DNA of 39,301 nucleotides from Chara braunii (Eukaryota; Streptophyta; Charophyceae; Charales; Characeae): positions 558,112 through 597,412 of the forward strand of contig BFEA01000708.1 of NCBI GenBank assembly GCA_003427395.1. The letters are read 5' to 3'. Made by a program: the position numbers and the translations under genes. Below are positions 9,819 to 21,110 of this stretch, piece after piece. The notes under the pieces are model-generated. The model ran no database searches and was not told where the DNA came from. It worked only from the letters and a program-made list of their open reading frames with translations. How positions within the stretch are numbered: the first letter of the stretch is position 1; every line of letters starts with the position of its first letter.

Positions 9819-10058
9819 TTATTTTGGAATATCTTTTTCTTTTCTTTTTCTGGATTTTGGATGAACAACCCGAGCTAGTGCTATGGGTGCTGATAAGAGC
9901 AGTCCCACTATCACTGTCAGGGAGGCTGTCTATTGCTGGGGGAGCCGCACCTGCACCTGCTGGAAATCTGGTCCAGCGTCCCTGAACATATAGCTGATTA
10001 TTTGCCAAAACATCCTATTGTAGCTACTGCCAGCCGTAAGGACCGCCCTCAGAGTAGG
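9819..10058. other. No gene seen
   Basis: Anonymous sequence with no repeat or coding signal noticed. Confidence 0.4.
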
Positions 10059-10300
10059 GAATTTGACCGATAGTCCCCACGACAACTCAGTGACCTGAGC
10101 GGATAGCCTACAAAGGCCCTACATGACAAGGTTAGATAGGTGGGGCCCGTTTGTCGTTGTACATGTTCTCGAGCTCCAAATCCCGTTGGGGCTGAAGTGG
10201 TTCCCAACCCGAATTTGACCGATAGTCCCCACGACAACTCAGTGACCTGAGCGGGTGGCCTACAGGACAAGGTTAAATAGGTGGGGCCTGTTTCTCGTTG
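10059..10300. repeat. 152-bp tandem duplication
   Basis: GAATTTGACCGATAGTCCCC recurs at 10059 and 10211 with a 152-bp period. The shared sequence continues through CTCAGTGACCTGAGCGG and AGGTGGGGCC. The sequence at the end of unit 1 (TGTTCTCGAGCTCCAAATCC, then GTTGGGGCTG and GTGGTTCCCAACCC) appears again at 11329-11378, so the unit is part of a dispersed repeat. Confidence 0.9.
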
Positions 10301-10596
10301 TTCGCAGCCCTAAGCGTTGCATTTCCCCCCCCGGAAGACATTTTTCGTCGTCGTCGTTATACCGGTCGTTCATTCCGGCTGGTTGGTCGTTTGAAGGCTC
10401 CAAAAATGCAGGCACGTGCAGGCAGGTCACTTTAGGGGCTAGTGGCAGCTAGTGGCAGTTTCTTTTGGACCGGTAGCTGCTGCTCGTGGGACGTCGCACG
10501 CGCACTGGGTTGGCGCAGGCCGCCGTCCTTGAGCTGCGAATTTCAAAAAGGAAAGGGTGCGGGGGCGGGGGCGGAAAAGGCCGAAACGACGCTTGC

Positions 10597-10650
10597 CACA
10601 GATGTGTCTAAATGTGGACGCATTCAGCGCCTCATTCAGACACATCTGTG
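10597..10650. repeat. 18-bp inverted repeat (hairpin)
   Basis: CACAGATGTGTCTAAATG at 10597 is matched by CATTCAGACACATCTGTG about 17 bp downstream, with one mismatch. The left half resembles ACAACAGATGTGTCT after the gap, at about 11215. Confidence 0.7.
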
Positions 10651-10685
10651 CCCCGGTGTTCTGCGTGCCATCTCAATCTCTTGGG

Positions 10686-10690
<5 letters not shown>

Positions 10691-10771
<81 letters not shown>

Positions 10772-11066
10772 NNNNNNNNNNNNNNNNNNNNNNNNNNNNN
10801 NNNNNNNNNNNNNNNNNNNNNNNNNNNNNNNNNNNNNNNNNNNNNNNNNNNNNNNNNNNNNNNNNNNNNNNNNNNNNNNNNNNNNNNNNNNNNNNNNNNN
10901 NNNNNNNNNNNNNNNNNNNNNNNNNNNNNNNNNNNNNNNNNNNNNNNNNNNNNNNNNNNNNNNNNNNNNNNNNNNNNNNNNNNNNNNNNNNNNNNNNNNN
11001 NNNNNNNNNNNNNNNNNNNNNNNNNNNNNNNNNNNNNNNNNNNNNNNNNNNNNNNNNNNNNNNNNN

Positions 11067-11130
<64 letters not shown>
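10691..11130. repeat. Long (TC)n microsatellite containing an assembly gap
   Basis: TC dinucleotides run from about 10691 to 10771, then 295 unknown bases (10772-11066), then CT dinucleotides to about 11130. The true length is unknown. The gap is best explained by failure to assemble across the repeat. Confidence 0.95.
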
Positions 11131-11134
<4 letters not shown>

Positions 11135-11940
11135 CACTTGCATGCTACAGGGGGCGAAGGCAAGGGCGGAGAAGTCCGAAAGTGCGCAGGCTTGGGCATA
11201 GGTTGAAACGACACTTGCAACAGATGTGTCTCACCGTACTTCTAAACCTCACCAATAACGCCTCCTTTATCAATCAACCATATACAAACTACGGGCTCCG
11301 CACCCATGCCCTCACGGTAAGTCAATACATGTTCTCGAGCTCCAAATCCTGTTGGGGCTGCAAGTGGTTCCCAACCCTTATTGGAACTCCGTCATTACGA
11401 TGGCTCTACCCCCTATCAGGAATTGCAGACTGTTCGCAGCCAGGAGGCTGCGCTATACCAGGTTGCATTTTTGGCGGGCAGCGGGTTTCCCAGTCAGGAA
11501 ATGTCGACGACCTTTTTTGGTTTTTTAGAGCAGTGTAGAGGGGGCGGGAATATGAAGAAGAAGGGTGACTCGGGGTGAGGTTGTTGTCGTAAGACCGACC
11601 GGTTGTTTAGGCGGTTGCAGTAGAGGCAAGACCGAACGACCAGCGGTAGCCTGCAGAGGTGGTGCAGCGCTTGTTTCGGACGGTGCCCAGGGGTTTCTTC
11701 TTCAGGCAAAGTTCGAAAAGTGTGGACTCCGAGGGAAATGGGAAAGTGGGGGGCGTTTGGGAGGGGCGGAAGGTCAGCCGGTGAGGTCTCCAAATGCTCT
11801 CCAAGACCCCCCCCCTCGGGGCTGCGCCTCCGCGTCGTTGTCGAGCGCACGATCCCCCCAAGAGAGGGAGGGGACCTTCCCGGCTGTGTCACGCAGGATT
11901 CGGCAGGACTTCATCGTAGAGTGTTGCCGCGCCAGCTGTG
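11131..11940. other. No gene seen; dispersed repeat fragment at 11329-11378
   Basis: The fragment at 11329-11378 matches the 10160-10210 segment. Open frames of about 130 codons on both strands at 11494-11963 are GC-driven and mutually overlapping, with no recognisable domain. Confidence 0.45.
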
Positions 11941-12146
11941 TGCGCCAGCCATACCTCTCGTGAACTCCTACGATAGGATAGGGCCACGTGAGGTACAACT
12001 TTCCTCCACCTGCGGGAGCTGTCACCATCCCTTAGGTGGGTGTATCCCCGTCGAGCTACTAGTCCACAGTACGAAACCTTTTACATGCAATCGCAGAGGT
12101 GGACCAACCCGAGGCGTTTCTCGTACGTTGTAGCATAGGGGGTATG
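11941..12146 (+). repeat. X repeat, copy 1
   Basis: Shares TGCGCCAGCCATACCTCTCG, GACAGGACAGGGCC-like, TCCACAGTACGAAA, CAATCGCAGAGGTGGACC and TAGCATAGGGGGTA motifs, in order, with 13371-13580, and an inverted relative at 25279-25462. It has an internal hairpin at 12006-12039, CCACCT..GGGA pairing with TCCC..AGGTGG. Confidence 0.85.
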
Positions 12147-12156
12147 AGTTGTCGGA

Positions 12157-12433
12157 CCAAATACCCTTACAAGGGTATTTGGCCATATTTTTACAATCGA
12201 TACACCGATTGCACCGACCACCATGACGAAGTCGGTCTGAGCTTAAGAGTGTGCGCGTTTTTCGCACGACACTTTGAAACGATTTCCTCGACCATTAAGG
12301 TCGGGGCAAATCGGTGCAAAAATTTTGTTAAGTATGTGCACGTGTTATTAATGGTTAGAATCGGTAGTAATACCCTTCGACCAAAGAGGTCGAAGGGTCG
12401 ATTGGGTTAAGTGTTGTATCGGGTAGATCTACC
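12157..12433. repeat. Cluster of at least seven short hairpins
   Basis: Perfect stems visible in order: CCAAATACCCTT with its inverse (12157-12182, 2-nt loop); CAATCG (12194-12211); ACCGAC (12213-12236); GTGCG (12251-12267); CGACC (12289-12303); CCCTTCGACC (12373-12397, 5-nt loop); and the self-complementary GGTAGATCTACC (12422-12433). The stems differ from each other, so this is not a simple tandem repeat. Confidence 0.75.
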
Positions 12434-13370
12434 ACACACACTGAGACTTAATCACTTGTACATTAGTCAGGATAAAGTAATATACGCCCCGACCATATGG
12501 CTGGAGCGACTTTTAGAGTGTGATCGTGAGGTTTGCTGTAGCGCCCTGATTGCTCGCACTTGCTCGAGCGGTACCCCTGATCTTATCCGTATACCACAAG
12601 TAAGGTTGAAGTTGTCGCTCGGCCTCGCATATGAATGGGGCGTTTGCCTCTTGGACAATGGTTTCCTGACCACGTGGCCATCCAAGCAAACCGGTACCTT
12701 TGTCCCTTCGCCGAAGGAAGACACCGTTGCAAATCTTAATATCGTTCGCACAGGGCCTAAACTCAGACTACTTGAACTGGTACCCACCTAATCACCGGTG
12801 TCGGGCCTCTAAGGACGCCAGCTTTTGTCTTATTCTGCTTGACTTGGAATAACCAGCGCATCTACCCTACTTGGTGTGGTACTGGTCTACCCGCTACTTG
12901 AATACTTTTTCGTTGCTCTTAAGCGTCACTGACCTTTTTCCCCACCACTTGAGTGTTTTTCTCGATGCAACCCTCAATGTCATCCATCAGTGGCGTCATG
13001 AGGCTGGACACGTCATTCGGCCGACTTGTTGGAATGCGCGCTTGTGCCTGTCGAGGTTGTCGTGTCCTCCTTGTTATGGTCTTAGTATGTTGCACATCGT
13101 GACGGATCGTGTTGCGTTGCAGTTCCGCTGCATTTAGGTTGTGGGCTTCTATCGTCCTCTGTCTCTTGGGTTCCACCTACCTCAGACTTGTTGACAGACA
13201 ACGACGGCGACACAGAAAGAACAACAAACAGACATAAAACGGCGATGTCGAGCACATCGGTCCGGCACCGCACAAAGCAGCGCAGGACCCTCTTGGTCGC
13301 GTCACGCAGGGGTTGGTTTGAATCCTTGTCGCGAATGTATATGGAGCTTCCGCAAGCCGCTCCGGCCGAG
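12434..13370. other. No confident gene; one 126-codon open frame
   Basis: The plus-strand frame at 12411-12791 has a mixed amino-acid composition but uses a TTG start, overlaps a hairpin and matches no family I recognise. I do not call it a gene. The rest is anonymous sequence between the two X repeat copies. Confidence 0.4.
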
Positions 13371-13920
13371 TGCGCCAGCCATACCTCTCGCGAGCCCCTA
13401 CGACAGGACAGGGCCTACGTGAGGCACGACTTACCTCCACCTTACGTGAACTGTTAGCTCCCTTCAGTGGGCGTATCCCCGCCGAGCTACCAGTCCACAG
13501 TACGAAAGTTGATCAGTTGCAATCGCAGAGGTGGACCAGCCGAGGATGTTTCTCGTTCACTGTAGCATAGGGGGTACGAGCGGTATTACGCCCCTACCTG
13601 ACCCGTACGCGAATCGACATCTTGGGGGGGCTGACGTTCCAAGCGTGATTCACCGTCGGTCGACTAGGACGTATCCCACTCACCACGCGCACACTACTTT
13701 ACAAAAATAAAACACACACTCACACGCACATTAAACAACGCGACAACACTCCTAGTCCCTTCAGTAGTCGTCCCATAACTTTCCGATGCGGAAATCGGAT
13801 AGGCGTCACTCGCGAGACTTAGTATAAGACCGCGCGAACGCAAGGCCTACTCATATCGACTCGCAATGCAAGCATACGCAAGCGGTCGCAGTGATGGCGT
13901 ACTATGTAGTACCCATACTC

Positions 13921-13951
13921 ATGCGGTCCTCGTCAATCTCGAGGACCGCAT
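13921..13951. repeat. 12-bp perfect hairpin in copy A
   Basis: ATGCGGTCCTCG, a 7-nt loop, and its exact inverse complement. The equivalent site in copy B (25910-25932) has a shorter, different stem, GGCCCT with AGGGTC, so the pairing is partly retained while the bases changed. A further palindrome, GTACTATGTAGTAC, lies just upstream; in copy B the site reads GTACTATGTAGTAA. Confidence 0.8.
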
Positions 13952-15027
13952 TCGACACTAAAGTGTTGGTTGACAAGCGCCTTGAGGGTTAATCTCTCGA
14001 CGCTGGACAACCGCCACGTGCGGTTGAAAACCATACCCTCTTCTGCACCTTGCGGAGAGTGGGTGGTACACAGATTCATACCTATGGTGGCAATCGTCTC
14101 TTATTGCCTTGGAGACCAGCTCCATCATCTAGGGGATGGGGAGAAGTCAAGGGGTTTGACTTTGACGGCTGCCACGGACTACAATGTCCAACTATAAAAC
14201 TCTAAGAAGCAAAGCATAAAAGGGGATCTCTCTTTTCTCTAAAAAATATAGTCTGTTTAACGCTTACGCACGGTCACAGTAGGTCGCGCGAAACACTCAA
14301 GACACATGTATTTACATATATATAAAGGTTTATAAATATGTGACGATCACTTATCACAATCACAATAGGGGTTCCTCTCAGCAATATATATATGTATGTG
14401 AGAGCAGGCAGTCAAATCCAAAGTCCGAATCACCAAACAATCCTGCAATCACATTAAAGATCCAACCAAAATGTCCATGCGCTACACGGGGTCAACTTCA
14501 ACCATTCTCTGCACTCACACCCCTTGCTTTTAACCATACAAGCCTTACTCTTGGTGCAACTCTCAAAATAAAATACTCAGTACTTTTCTTTAAATGGTCA
14601 TTCAAAATAAAGTCCGGGTGAAAACACAACAAAACAATTCAAATCACAAGGCTAAAGCCTTTAGGTTGAGTGACAGGAGTCGATTGCAGTTGAGTTGTAA
14701 ACCGACGAATCAGCAACCGACCTGTTATCAGTGATAACAGAAGATGATCCTCGTAGGATCAAGTTGAACCTAGCCCAAATCCTGAATCAATCGATCAAGA
14801 AGACATGTAACACAAGACAGACCAATCCCAAGCTAAGCCGATAAGCCCCTGGGGAACAATTCTCATCTCATGATCTCACCCAGCTCCTGCTAGTTAACTA
14901 TGCCTAAGTCTACCTCTAAGCCAGTGCCCAAAAAAAGGTAGACTCATGGCAGAATCACCCCTATTCAGGGTGGATCGTTAGAGTCGTCACCTATCAAAAT
15001 ATAATCTATCTCCTTTAAAGTAAGAAA

Positions 15028-15300
15028 ATTTTGGCAACGCTTCTCGTAGGAAAAATGTCTTTCCAGAATTTATATCATCCCGAATATGAAAACAGAAATA
15101 GCCTTTAACTTTCCAAAGTCCAATTTTGTCTAACTCCCTGAATTAGCAAAAATTTAGACAGCACTCCTTTTAGAAAAGGAGACTTTTTTTAGACAAATTG
15201 AACTTTGAAAAGTAAAAAAGTTGACTAATTCTTTGGATTTGCATAAATTTCGGCAGCGCTTCCCGTAGAGAAAATAGCTTACCAAAATTTATACAAAGCC
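15028..15300. repeat. Three AT-rich tandem units of about 100-120 bp
   Basis: Each unit carries AAATTTYGGCAGCRCTTC, CGTAGRRAAA, and a CTTTCC or GCTT motif with AATTTATA. Units start near 15028, 15150 and 15246. Copy B has counterparts near 26803, 26926 and 27357. Confidence 0.75.
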
Positions 15301-15590
15301 AAGTATAACAAATGATCTCATAAAATGCAAAAATCGATCTAAGTAAAAAAAAACTATCACATAAAATGCAGAAATTGAATCTAACTCATATTGCTCTAGC
15401 ACGTGGCTAGCCTCTAAAGCAACTACCTGTCAAACTCAAACTCAGACTAAGTAGCAATCTCACTCAGTCTAATGCAGGCCAAACCACAAAGGTAAGTACT
15501 TTCACCAGCCCCAAGGTCTATCTTGGCAAACAATAGTTCATAGTCTTTCAATGATTTATCCCTTTATACCCAGCTTACATAGGGCATCGA

Positions 15591-16409
15591 GTTAGGCCAT
15601 TCATCTTAGAAACAATGTCAGTTTTTTGCCTTAGTTATACACGAATAGGTTGCACAACTACTTTTCTCTTCATTGGGCACATGGCTAAGTCATTCATCTT
15701 AGAAACAATACTTAGCCGCCCTGAACTGTTTAAATAGCCAAGTTATATATATTTCTCTGAACTTAATCTTCGAAAGTGAGCGTAGGACTGAGCCATTCGT
15801 CTTAGAAACAATATTCAGCCTGCTCAGGTTACCTTTGATTATATCTCTTAGTTATACCCTTTTAATTTGTGATAAGGCTATAGTCAGACCATTCGTCTTA
15901 GAAACAATGTCTGGCTAACCTTGTTCTCATATATATATATATACAGAATTACAAAAAAAATTATTCCTTTATTCACGTTATAGTCCTCTGGCCTCAGACT
16001 TAAACCATTCATCTTAGAAATAATGTTTAGTCCTTTGGTCTGAGCCTCCCTCAGAATAAAACAATAAAAAAAAGTTGAGTCATTCATCTTAGAAACAATG
16101 CTCAACCCCTTTTTCTCAGCACACATAAAAAAAACAGAGTACTCTGGGTCAAGACCCTGAGACTGTTCAGAAACCACACAAAATAAACAGCGACCAGACC
16201 ATTCATCTTATAAACAATGTCTGGTCCTCAAAGTTCAAGCAATTAATACCCCACAAAATAAATCGTCAGGCCATTCGTCTTAGAAACAATGCCTGACACA
16301 ATTAAATAAGCACAGCGACCAAGTTATTCATCTTAGAAACAATTCTTGGCCCTTCAATACAGAACAAAACACAGCAGTCAGACCGTTGATCTTAAAAACA
16401 ATGCCTGAC
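15591..16409 (+). repeat. Array of ten hairpins with constant loop core and variable stems
   Basis: Ten units share the core ATTCRTCTTAGAAACAAT. The bases on either side differ between units but are complementary within a unit: GGCTAAGT with ACTTAGCC (15683-15717), AGTCAGAC with GTCTGGCT (15882-15916), GTTGAG with CTCAAC (16074-16106), GACCAGAC with GTCTGGTC (16192-16226), GTCAGGC with GCCTGAC (16265-16297). The ATT and AAT of the core extend the stem, with a usually unpaired C between variable stem and ATT. Units near 15591, 15785, 16316 and 16377 are imperfect. Spacing is irregular (33-105 bp). Confidence 0.9.
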
Positions 16410-16670
16410 CCCATAAGACCCATTCAGACACAACCCTTTGTTACAATCTGCTTTCAGACAGACAAACAAAACTGAAACTGCCATTATACATACACTCCTT
16501 TACTTAATTTGTTTTGAGTCATGAAAGTCAAACTAAAGTTAAAGTAGGGCTGCATACAATACACTCAGTCAAAACGCAACAAGAAATGCAAATACGGGTT
16601 ATACTTGGGTTTGTAGAAGGAAAACACTGGTTACCTTTCAATTCCCTGCCTCATGAACTCCTCCTGAGTT

Positions 16671-16752
16671 CCGCCAGGGCTCTCGCAATCGGTGGGCAGA
16701 CTCCCCACAGAGTCTTGTTGCGGTCCTACGGGTTGCAATCCCGCCTGCCGCC
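16671..16752 (+). other. tRNA-like structured segment, copy A
   Basis: Aligns with 31472-31551 and 37293-37372. Visible are a D-loop-like CAATCGGTGGG, an anticodon-like arm GACTC with GAGTC, and a T-arm-like CGGG-TTGCAAT-CCCG. The outer stem is weak in this copy. Confidence 0.35.
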
Positions 16753-17000
16753 TTCCTCTAAGAACCAACAGACTAGACTTAGAATTAGAAGGGCAGAAGG
16801 GAGAAGCATTTAGTCTCTCAGATCCAAGAAAGGTGCATTCAGACTCGCGTGAGAGGGCCTTGGTTCCTTCACTCGCCTGAGGGCCCCGCAATGGTGGTTA
16901 GGAAACGCAGTAATCACTTGGTCGAACTGAAGTCAAACACCAACCGTTGACCCCCCAATGACCCTTCTAGTCACAACGATATCCCCGTCGCAGAATTTGG

Positions 17001-19489
17001 CTAATTTTCCCCAGTCTCAGTGCCCCCACCCTTCAGCTAAGGCCCCCAATCCACAACCTTAGGAAAGGCAGGTTCAACTAGGACCCCCCCCCCTTCGTCC
17101 TCCTTGGGCTTTACGCGCAGCAACCCCCAACAGCGCACATTTCGAACCTTGCTGTAAAACACAGACTAAACTCACTACAAGTACACAGTCTAAACAGTCA
17201 CAGACTCAGAATACTTAGTACTGAACTTTCTACAATGCACAGGCTGGTGGGATGCACAGCCTGTCGCCCAGCAGACAAACTGCGGCCCCAGTGCTAGTCT
17301 GATGTAGGCCGGCCCAAACGTTGGGCTTTTCCAGCCCCCTAACAGGTAAGCTCGCCCCCTCACTGGCCCGCTTCCTCACCCCACTTCACACAGTCGAACA
17401 ATAAGACTTTGCCTGATGGCATGTTCCCTCATGCTGATTTGATCAGGCAGATTTCTGCCCTGGCCAGGTATGTGCCCCGCATCCACTTCTTCTCCTCTAT
17501 CCTCTCTCTCTCTCTTCCATGTAATCCAATACGCAAGTGGATAACGCAGATCCGGACAAAACGAATACCATCGTGGCCAGCGAAACAAACCTCCTCAGCT
17601 ACAGATGACTGTAAACAGCAACTCAGGTAAGTTCGATCTCTATCTCTCCTTACTCGCACGCATACGCTCTGGGCTACTAACTTCGGTAGGGGCATGCACC
17701 TGGCCACTATTACGGCCAGGGATAGGATATCAAGGGGTAAAAGCGGGCTATACCTCCTGCAGGCCAACTGCGGGTGGAACGCAGACTTCGAGCCGAGCAG
17801 CAAGGATATTGCGACGGGTACCGTCGGAACCCACACTTCCTACAGGGTGACGATGGGCGCCAGGAGTAGCGCATCCGGCTAATCACAGCTATCCCGCTCT
17901 TGCAGTCTATGAGGTAAGTTTTGTTTCTCTACCTCTCTCTGATTACATGAGCGGAGTTACGGTGAGCCCTTCGCTAAGACGCAGAAGGACGGGCTGCCGC
18001 CCCAAAACTCATCAACAGTGAACAAAATGACTATGAACCTACCACTAAAAACCCGGCCAAAAGCATTCGGCTTTTTTCCATTTTCACCTCCAGCGTAGCC
18101 TATTCTTCGGCAAACTCCTAACTTACTAACCTGTCACTAAAACTAACACTACCATCGACATCGCCCTGCCCCCAAACTATGAATTCGACTTTTACTCCGC
18201 CGCAGTCCGTTCGGGAACGCACGAAACATGCGTTTCCCACGTCACCCCCCTTCTTTCCGCCATAGCCCCGTGCTCATTTTTTTTCTTTCTAACTCCTATT
18301 CTACTAATTTCCTCCCTAATCTGACTTCACAATCATATTTGCCCCGGCCTAAACCCCCCGAAATGGATCTTGGTTCGTCAAAAACTGTCAAGAAATGACC
18401 GACTTATCCCATTTTCACTCTTCCTTTTCGTCGCTCTCCGCCATCATTCCGCGCACCTTCTTTCTTTACCCCTCCATATCTACTAACTTTTGGCAGAAAC
18501 TAACTTTGTCATTCACCTCGCAGCCCTTCGAAATGCCAGATTCGACTCTTTCCCCGCCCGTTTTCATCGAGGATCGGGCAGGTTCTACGCTTTATACTTC
18601 CTCCTACTCCTACTCGCTCCGCCATAGCTCCCTGCAGCCCGTTCTCTCCCTACCTCCCACTACACTCCGCCATTTGCCAATCCGCCTCCTTCATTGGGTT
18701 CGCCTTGGCCATAAACCCATGTCTAGCATCTTCCCTCGCTGAAATCGCCCTCCATACGAGCACATACTAACCTCTTTCCTTTTCCGCCACCCCACCTCTT
18801 TTTTGCATGCACCCGGCGCGGTTCGTCGGCCAAGTTTATCCTCCTTGCTTACCTGCTCCTCCGCTGCCCGTTGCGCAATCGCTCCGCCCCGCTACTGCCT
18901 AATACTGCCCGGTCGGACCGTGCCTCTCCGCTTTTGTTACCTTAGCGCCGAGTTGCAACGATACGACCGAGCGAGTCTGTCGGTCGAGGCGAACAACGGT
19001 CAACGATCCTAGAAGTGGGTATCCGCTAAGGGGGGCATGGTAACTTGTCTGCCGTATCGGGCCGCCCGACAGCGAAACAATGCAGAGGGGTACGACAGGG
19101 GAATGCAGCCATGCCGCGAGCCTACAGCGTTGACCCAAGGGGCAGCAGTCCCGGTGCAGATCTCCGTGGCCGTAGTAAAACTCTCAAGGCCGACGTGGGG
19201 AGAAGTGCCATGGGCACCGCTGCGTCTCTTCCAGCGCTGCCGCAACCTCCTCCTTGTTGTCCTCGGCCCGGCCCCACTCCAACTTAGGATACCGGTCTTC
19301 GGGCCCCTTCGGCACGCCTTTTCCCAGACTTCTTATGCACGTAGAGCTTTGTGGCCCCCGCTCCAAAACGGACGGGATACAAGAATTTCGCCTACACCCC
19401 AAATGCGCAGGAACCCGAGCTCGGGTCCGTTTCCCATTAGTCTAACGGTGTTCCAACCAAACCGCACAAGCGGTTTAACTTATCGGGTA
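17001..19489. other. No confident gene; degenerate repeats at 18075-18680
   Basis: Sequence with pyrimidine-rich blocks. Degenerate units of about 150-170 bp share CGCCATAGC, CTACTAAC and AAACTAAC motifs near 18075, 18255, 18415 and 18610, with a relative at 33740-33870. Donor-like CAGGTAAGTT at about 17628 and GAGGTAAGTT at about 17913, and acceptor-like CTCTTGCAG just before the second, could mark decayed exons, but no protein was recognised. Confidence 0.45.
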
Positions 19490-19915
19490 GCTGAAAATTC
19501 AGAAATGAAAATTCTGAAATGAGAGTTTTGGGCAGTTTGAAAATCCTGAATGGTCCTGAAGTGGTGAAAGGTCCGAAGACCCTAAAAACCACATGTTTAG
19601 ACAGGCTGCATCCTAAAGTGGTTTTAGGGTGTCTTAAAGTGGTCAAGTGAGAGTTTTGGGCAGTCTGAAAATTTTGATTGGTCCTGAAGTGGTGAAAGGT
19701 CCGAAGACCATGAAAACCACCCTTCACCATTTGAGGATGCAACTTGCCTAAACAGGTGGTTTTCAGGGTCTTTGGAGCTTTCACCACTTCAAGACCATTC
19801 AGGATGACCAGACCTGAATGGTCCTGAAGTGGTGAAAGGTCCGAAGACCCTGAAAACCACCTGTTTAGGCAGGCTGCATCCTGAAGTGGTGAAGGGTGTC
19901 CTGAAGTGGTGATGA
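19490..19915. repeat. Direct and inverted copies of a unit of about 100 bp
   Basis: The unit CCTGAAGTGGTGAAAGGTCC, then GAAGACCCTGAAAACCAC and GCTGCATCC, occurs directly at about 19547-19645, 19676-19735 and 19815-19912, and inverted at about 19725-19805. The middle direct and inverted copies abut and form a hairpin of about 130 nt. Confidence 0.85.
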
Positions 19916-20424
19916 AAAATACGAGTGTTGTTAACCTTCTCTCCCGAACCGGCCCCGTCGGTCTAAAAACCGATCACCAGCAAAAACAAATTAATACTAA
20001 AACTAAAATTAAAAAAAAATAAAAACGGAATGCGGAAACTAAGCAAAACCCGGGCTGTCGCCCCGCCAGCCTTCGACGTCGCGCACCTCGTCTATCATGC
20101 AGAAATCTCATCGTCGTCGAGGCCGCCCTCCGTACGAACTTGAGCGCACGCCGGTCAAACATACCAATGCAAAGAAAAACATCCTCTAGCCTTAGTTTAA
20201 TAAAAGTTAGTAAGTAGTAATAATAATATAAAGCGGTCGGCATTCGTGCCGTCTCTACGTTCATCAACAAATAAAAAGATCACGCGCGCCTCAAAAATTT
20301 GCGCGCCCACACACTCCCTATTCTACTCAACCATCAGCCATATAGACAGCGGACACTGCTGCGACCCGTGCGGTATATTCAAACTTTAAACTAAACGCAT
20401 TTTTTATCGCTTGCAAAAACCAGA
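19916..20424. other. No gene seen
   Basis: Anonymous sequence with A-rich and TAA-rich tracts near 20000-20030 and 20220. No motif recognised. Confidence 0.4.
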
Positions 20425-20450
20425 GCGAATACCCTTGTAAGGGTATTCGC
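20425..20450. repeat. 26-bp perfect palindrome with 2-nt loop
   Basis: GCGAATACCCTT, GT, then AAGGGTATTCGC. It matches the palindrome at 12157-12182 but with four outer bases on each side changed in a compensated way (GCGA/TCGC against CCAA/TTGG). Both copies have GTTGTCGG beside one arm, in opposite orientation. Confidence 0.85.
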
Positions 20451-21110
20451 ACCGACAACGGACAGGCAGGCAGACAGATAGAAAACGAGAGAACAAACAA
20501 ACAAACATACAAAAAATGAGTGAACGGATAAACAAACAGACAGAAAATGACAGACAGACAGACAGACAAAAAAGACAGACAGACAGACAGACCGTGACGG
20601 ACAAACAGAAAGAGACAGAAAACGACACACAGACACACAGAGTCACAGTGACAGTCGCACAAGGACAACCTACACAGTGACACACACTCAGATACACGGT
20701 CACACAGATGCAGGGTGGCACAGACACACAGTGCACGGTGACATATACAGTGGAAACACATAGTCGCACTGTGACAGACACACATACACAGTGGAACATA
20801 CACAGATACACGGTGACACAGATACACAGTGATACACATGCCGTGACAAAGACATTGTGACATACACAGACACAGTGGAACAGACAGTGACACTCTGACA
20901 CACACAGTGAACCACACAGATACACAGTGCACGATGACACAGATATACACAGCGACGCGGTGACCCACTTAGAGACACAGTGAAACAGACACACAGCCAC
21001 TGTGACATACACAGAGACACAAAGTGCACTATGACACACACAAAGAAAGACACATACACCGAGAGTGGACAGAGAGAGAGGTAAAGAGAAAGAAAGAAAG
21101 AGATACGATG
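20451..21110. repeat. Imperfect ACAG / CACAGT simple-sequence tract
   Basis: About 650 bp of ACAGACAGAC, GTGACACACA and AGAGAAAGA type words. It forces long Cys/Val/Ser-rich open frames on the minus strand (for example 20327-20968), which are low-complexity artefacts. Confidence 0.9.

Larger units (their letters stand above)
13371..17000 (+). mobile_element. Hairpin-rich dispersed repeat family, copy A
   Basis: Contains, in order: an X repeat (13371-13580); a structured block (13640-14200) matching 25620-26190; AT-rich units (15028-15300); the hairpin array (15591-16409); and a 3-prime block (about 16430-17000) matching 31260-31840 and 37065-37655. The long collinear similarity to copy B shows a single multi-kilobase interspersed element. 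No open frame encodes transposition proteins, so the class is unresolved: it could be LTR or leader sequence of a large retroelement, or a nonautonomous element. Confidence 0.75.

Noticed and set aside
10442-11538. Open frames of 150-308 codons across 10691-11130
   Set aside because: They consist of TC-repeat translation plus unknown bases in the gap.
12411-12791. 126-codon plus-strand frame between the X repeats
   Set aside because: Non-ATG start, overlaps hairpin sequence, no family recognised, and the length is within chance expectation for this window.
20327-21059. Long minus-strand open frames rich in Cys, Val and Ser, resembling membrane proteins
   Set aside because: They are forced by the ACAG/CACAGT simple repeat, and several frames are open at once.
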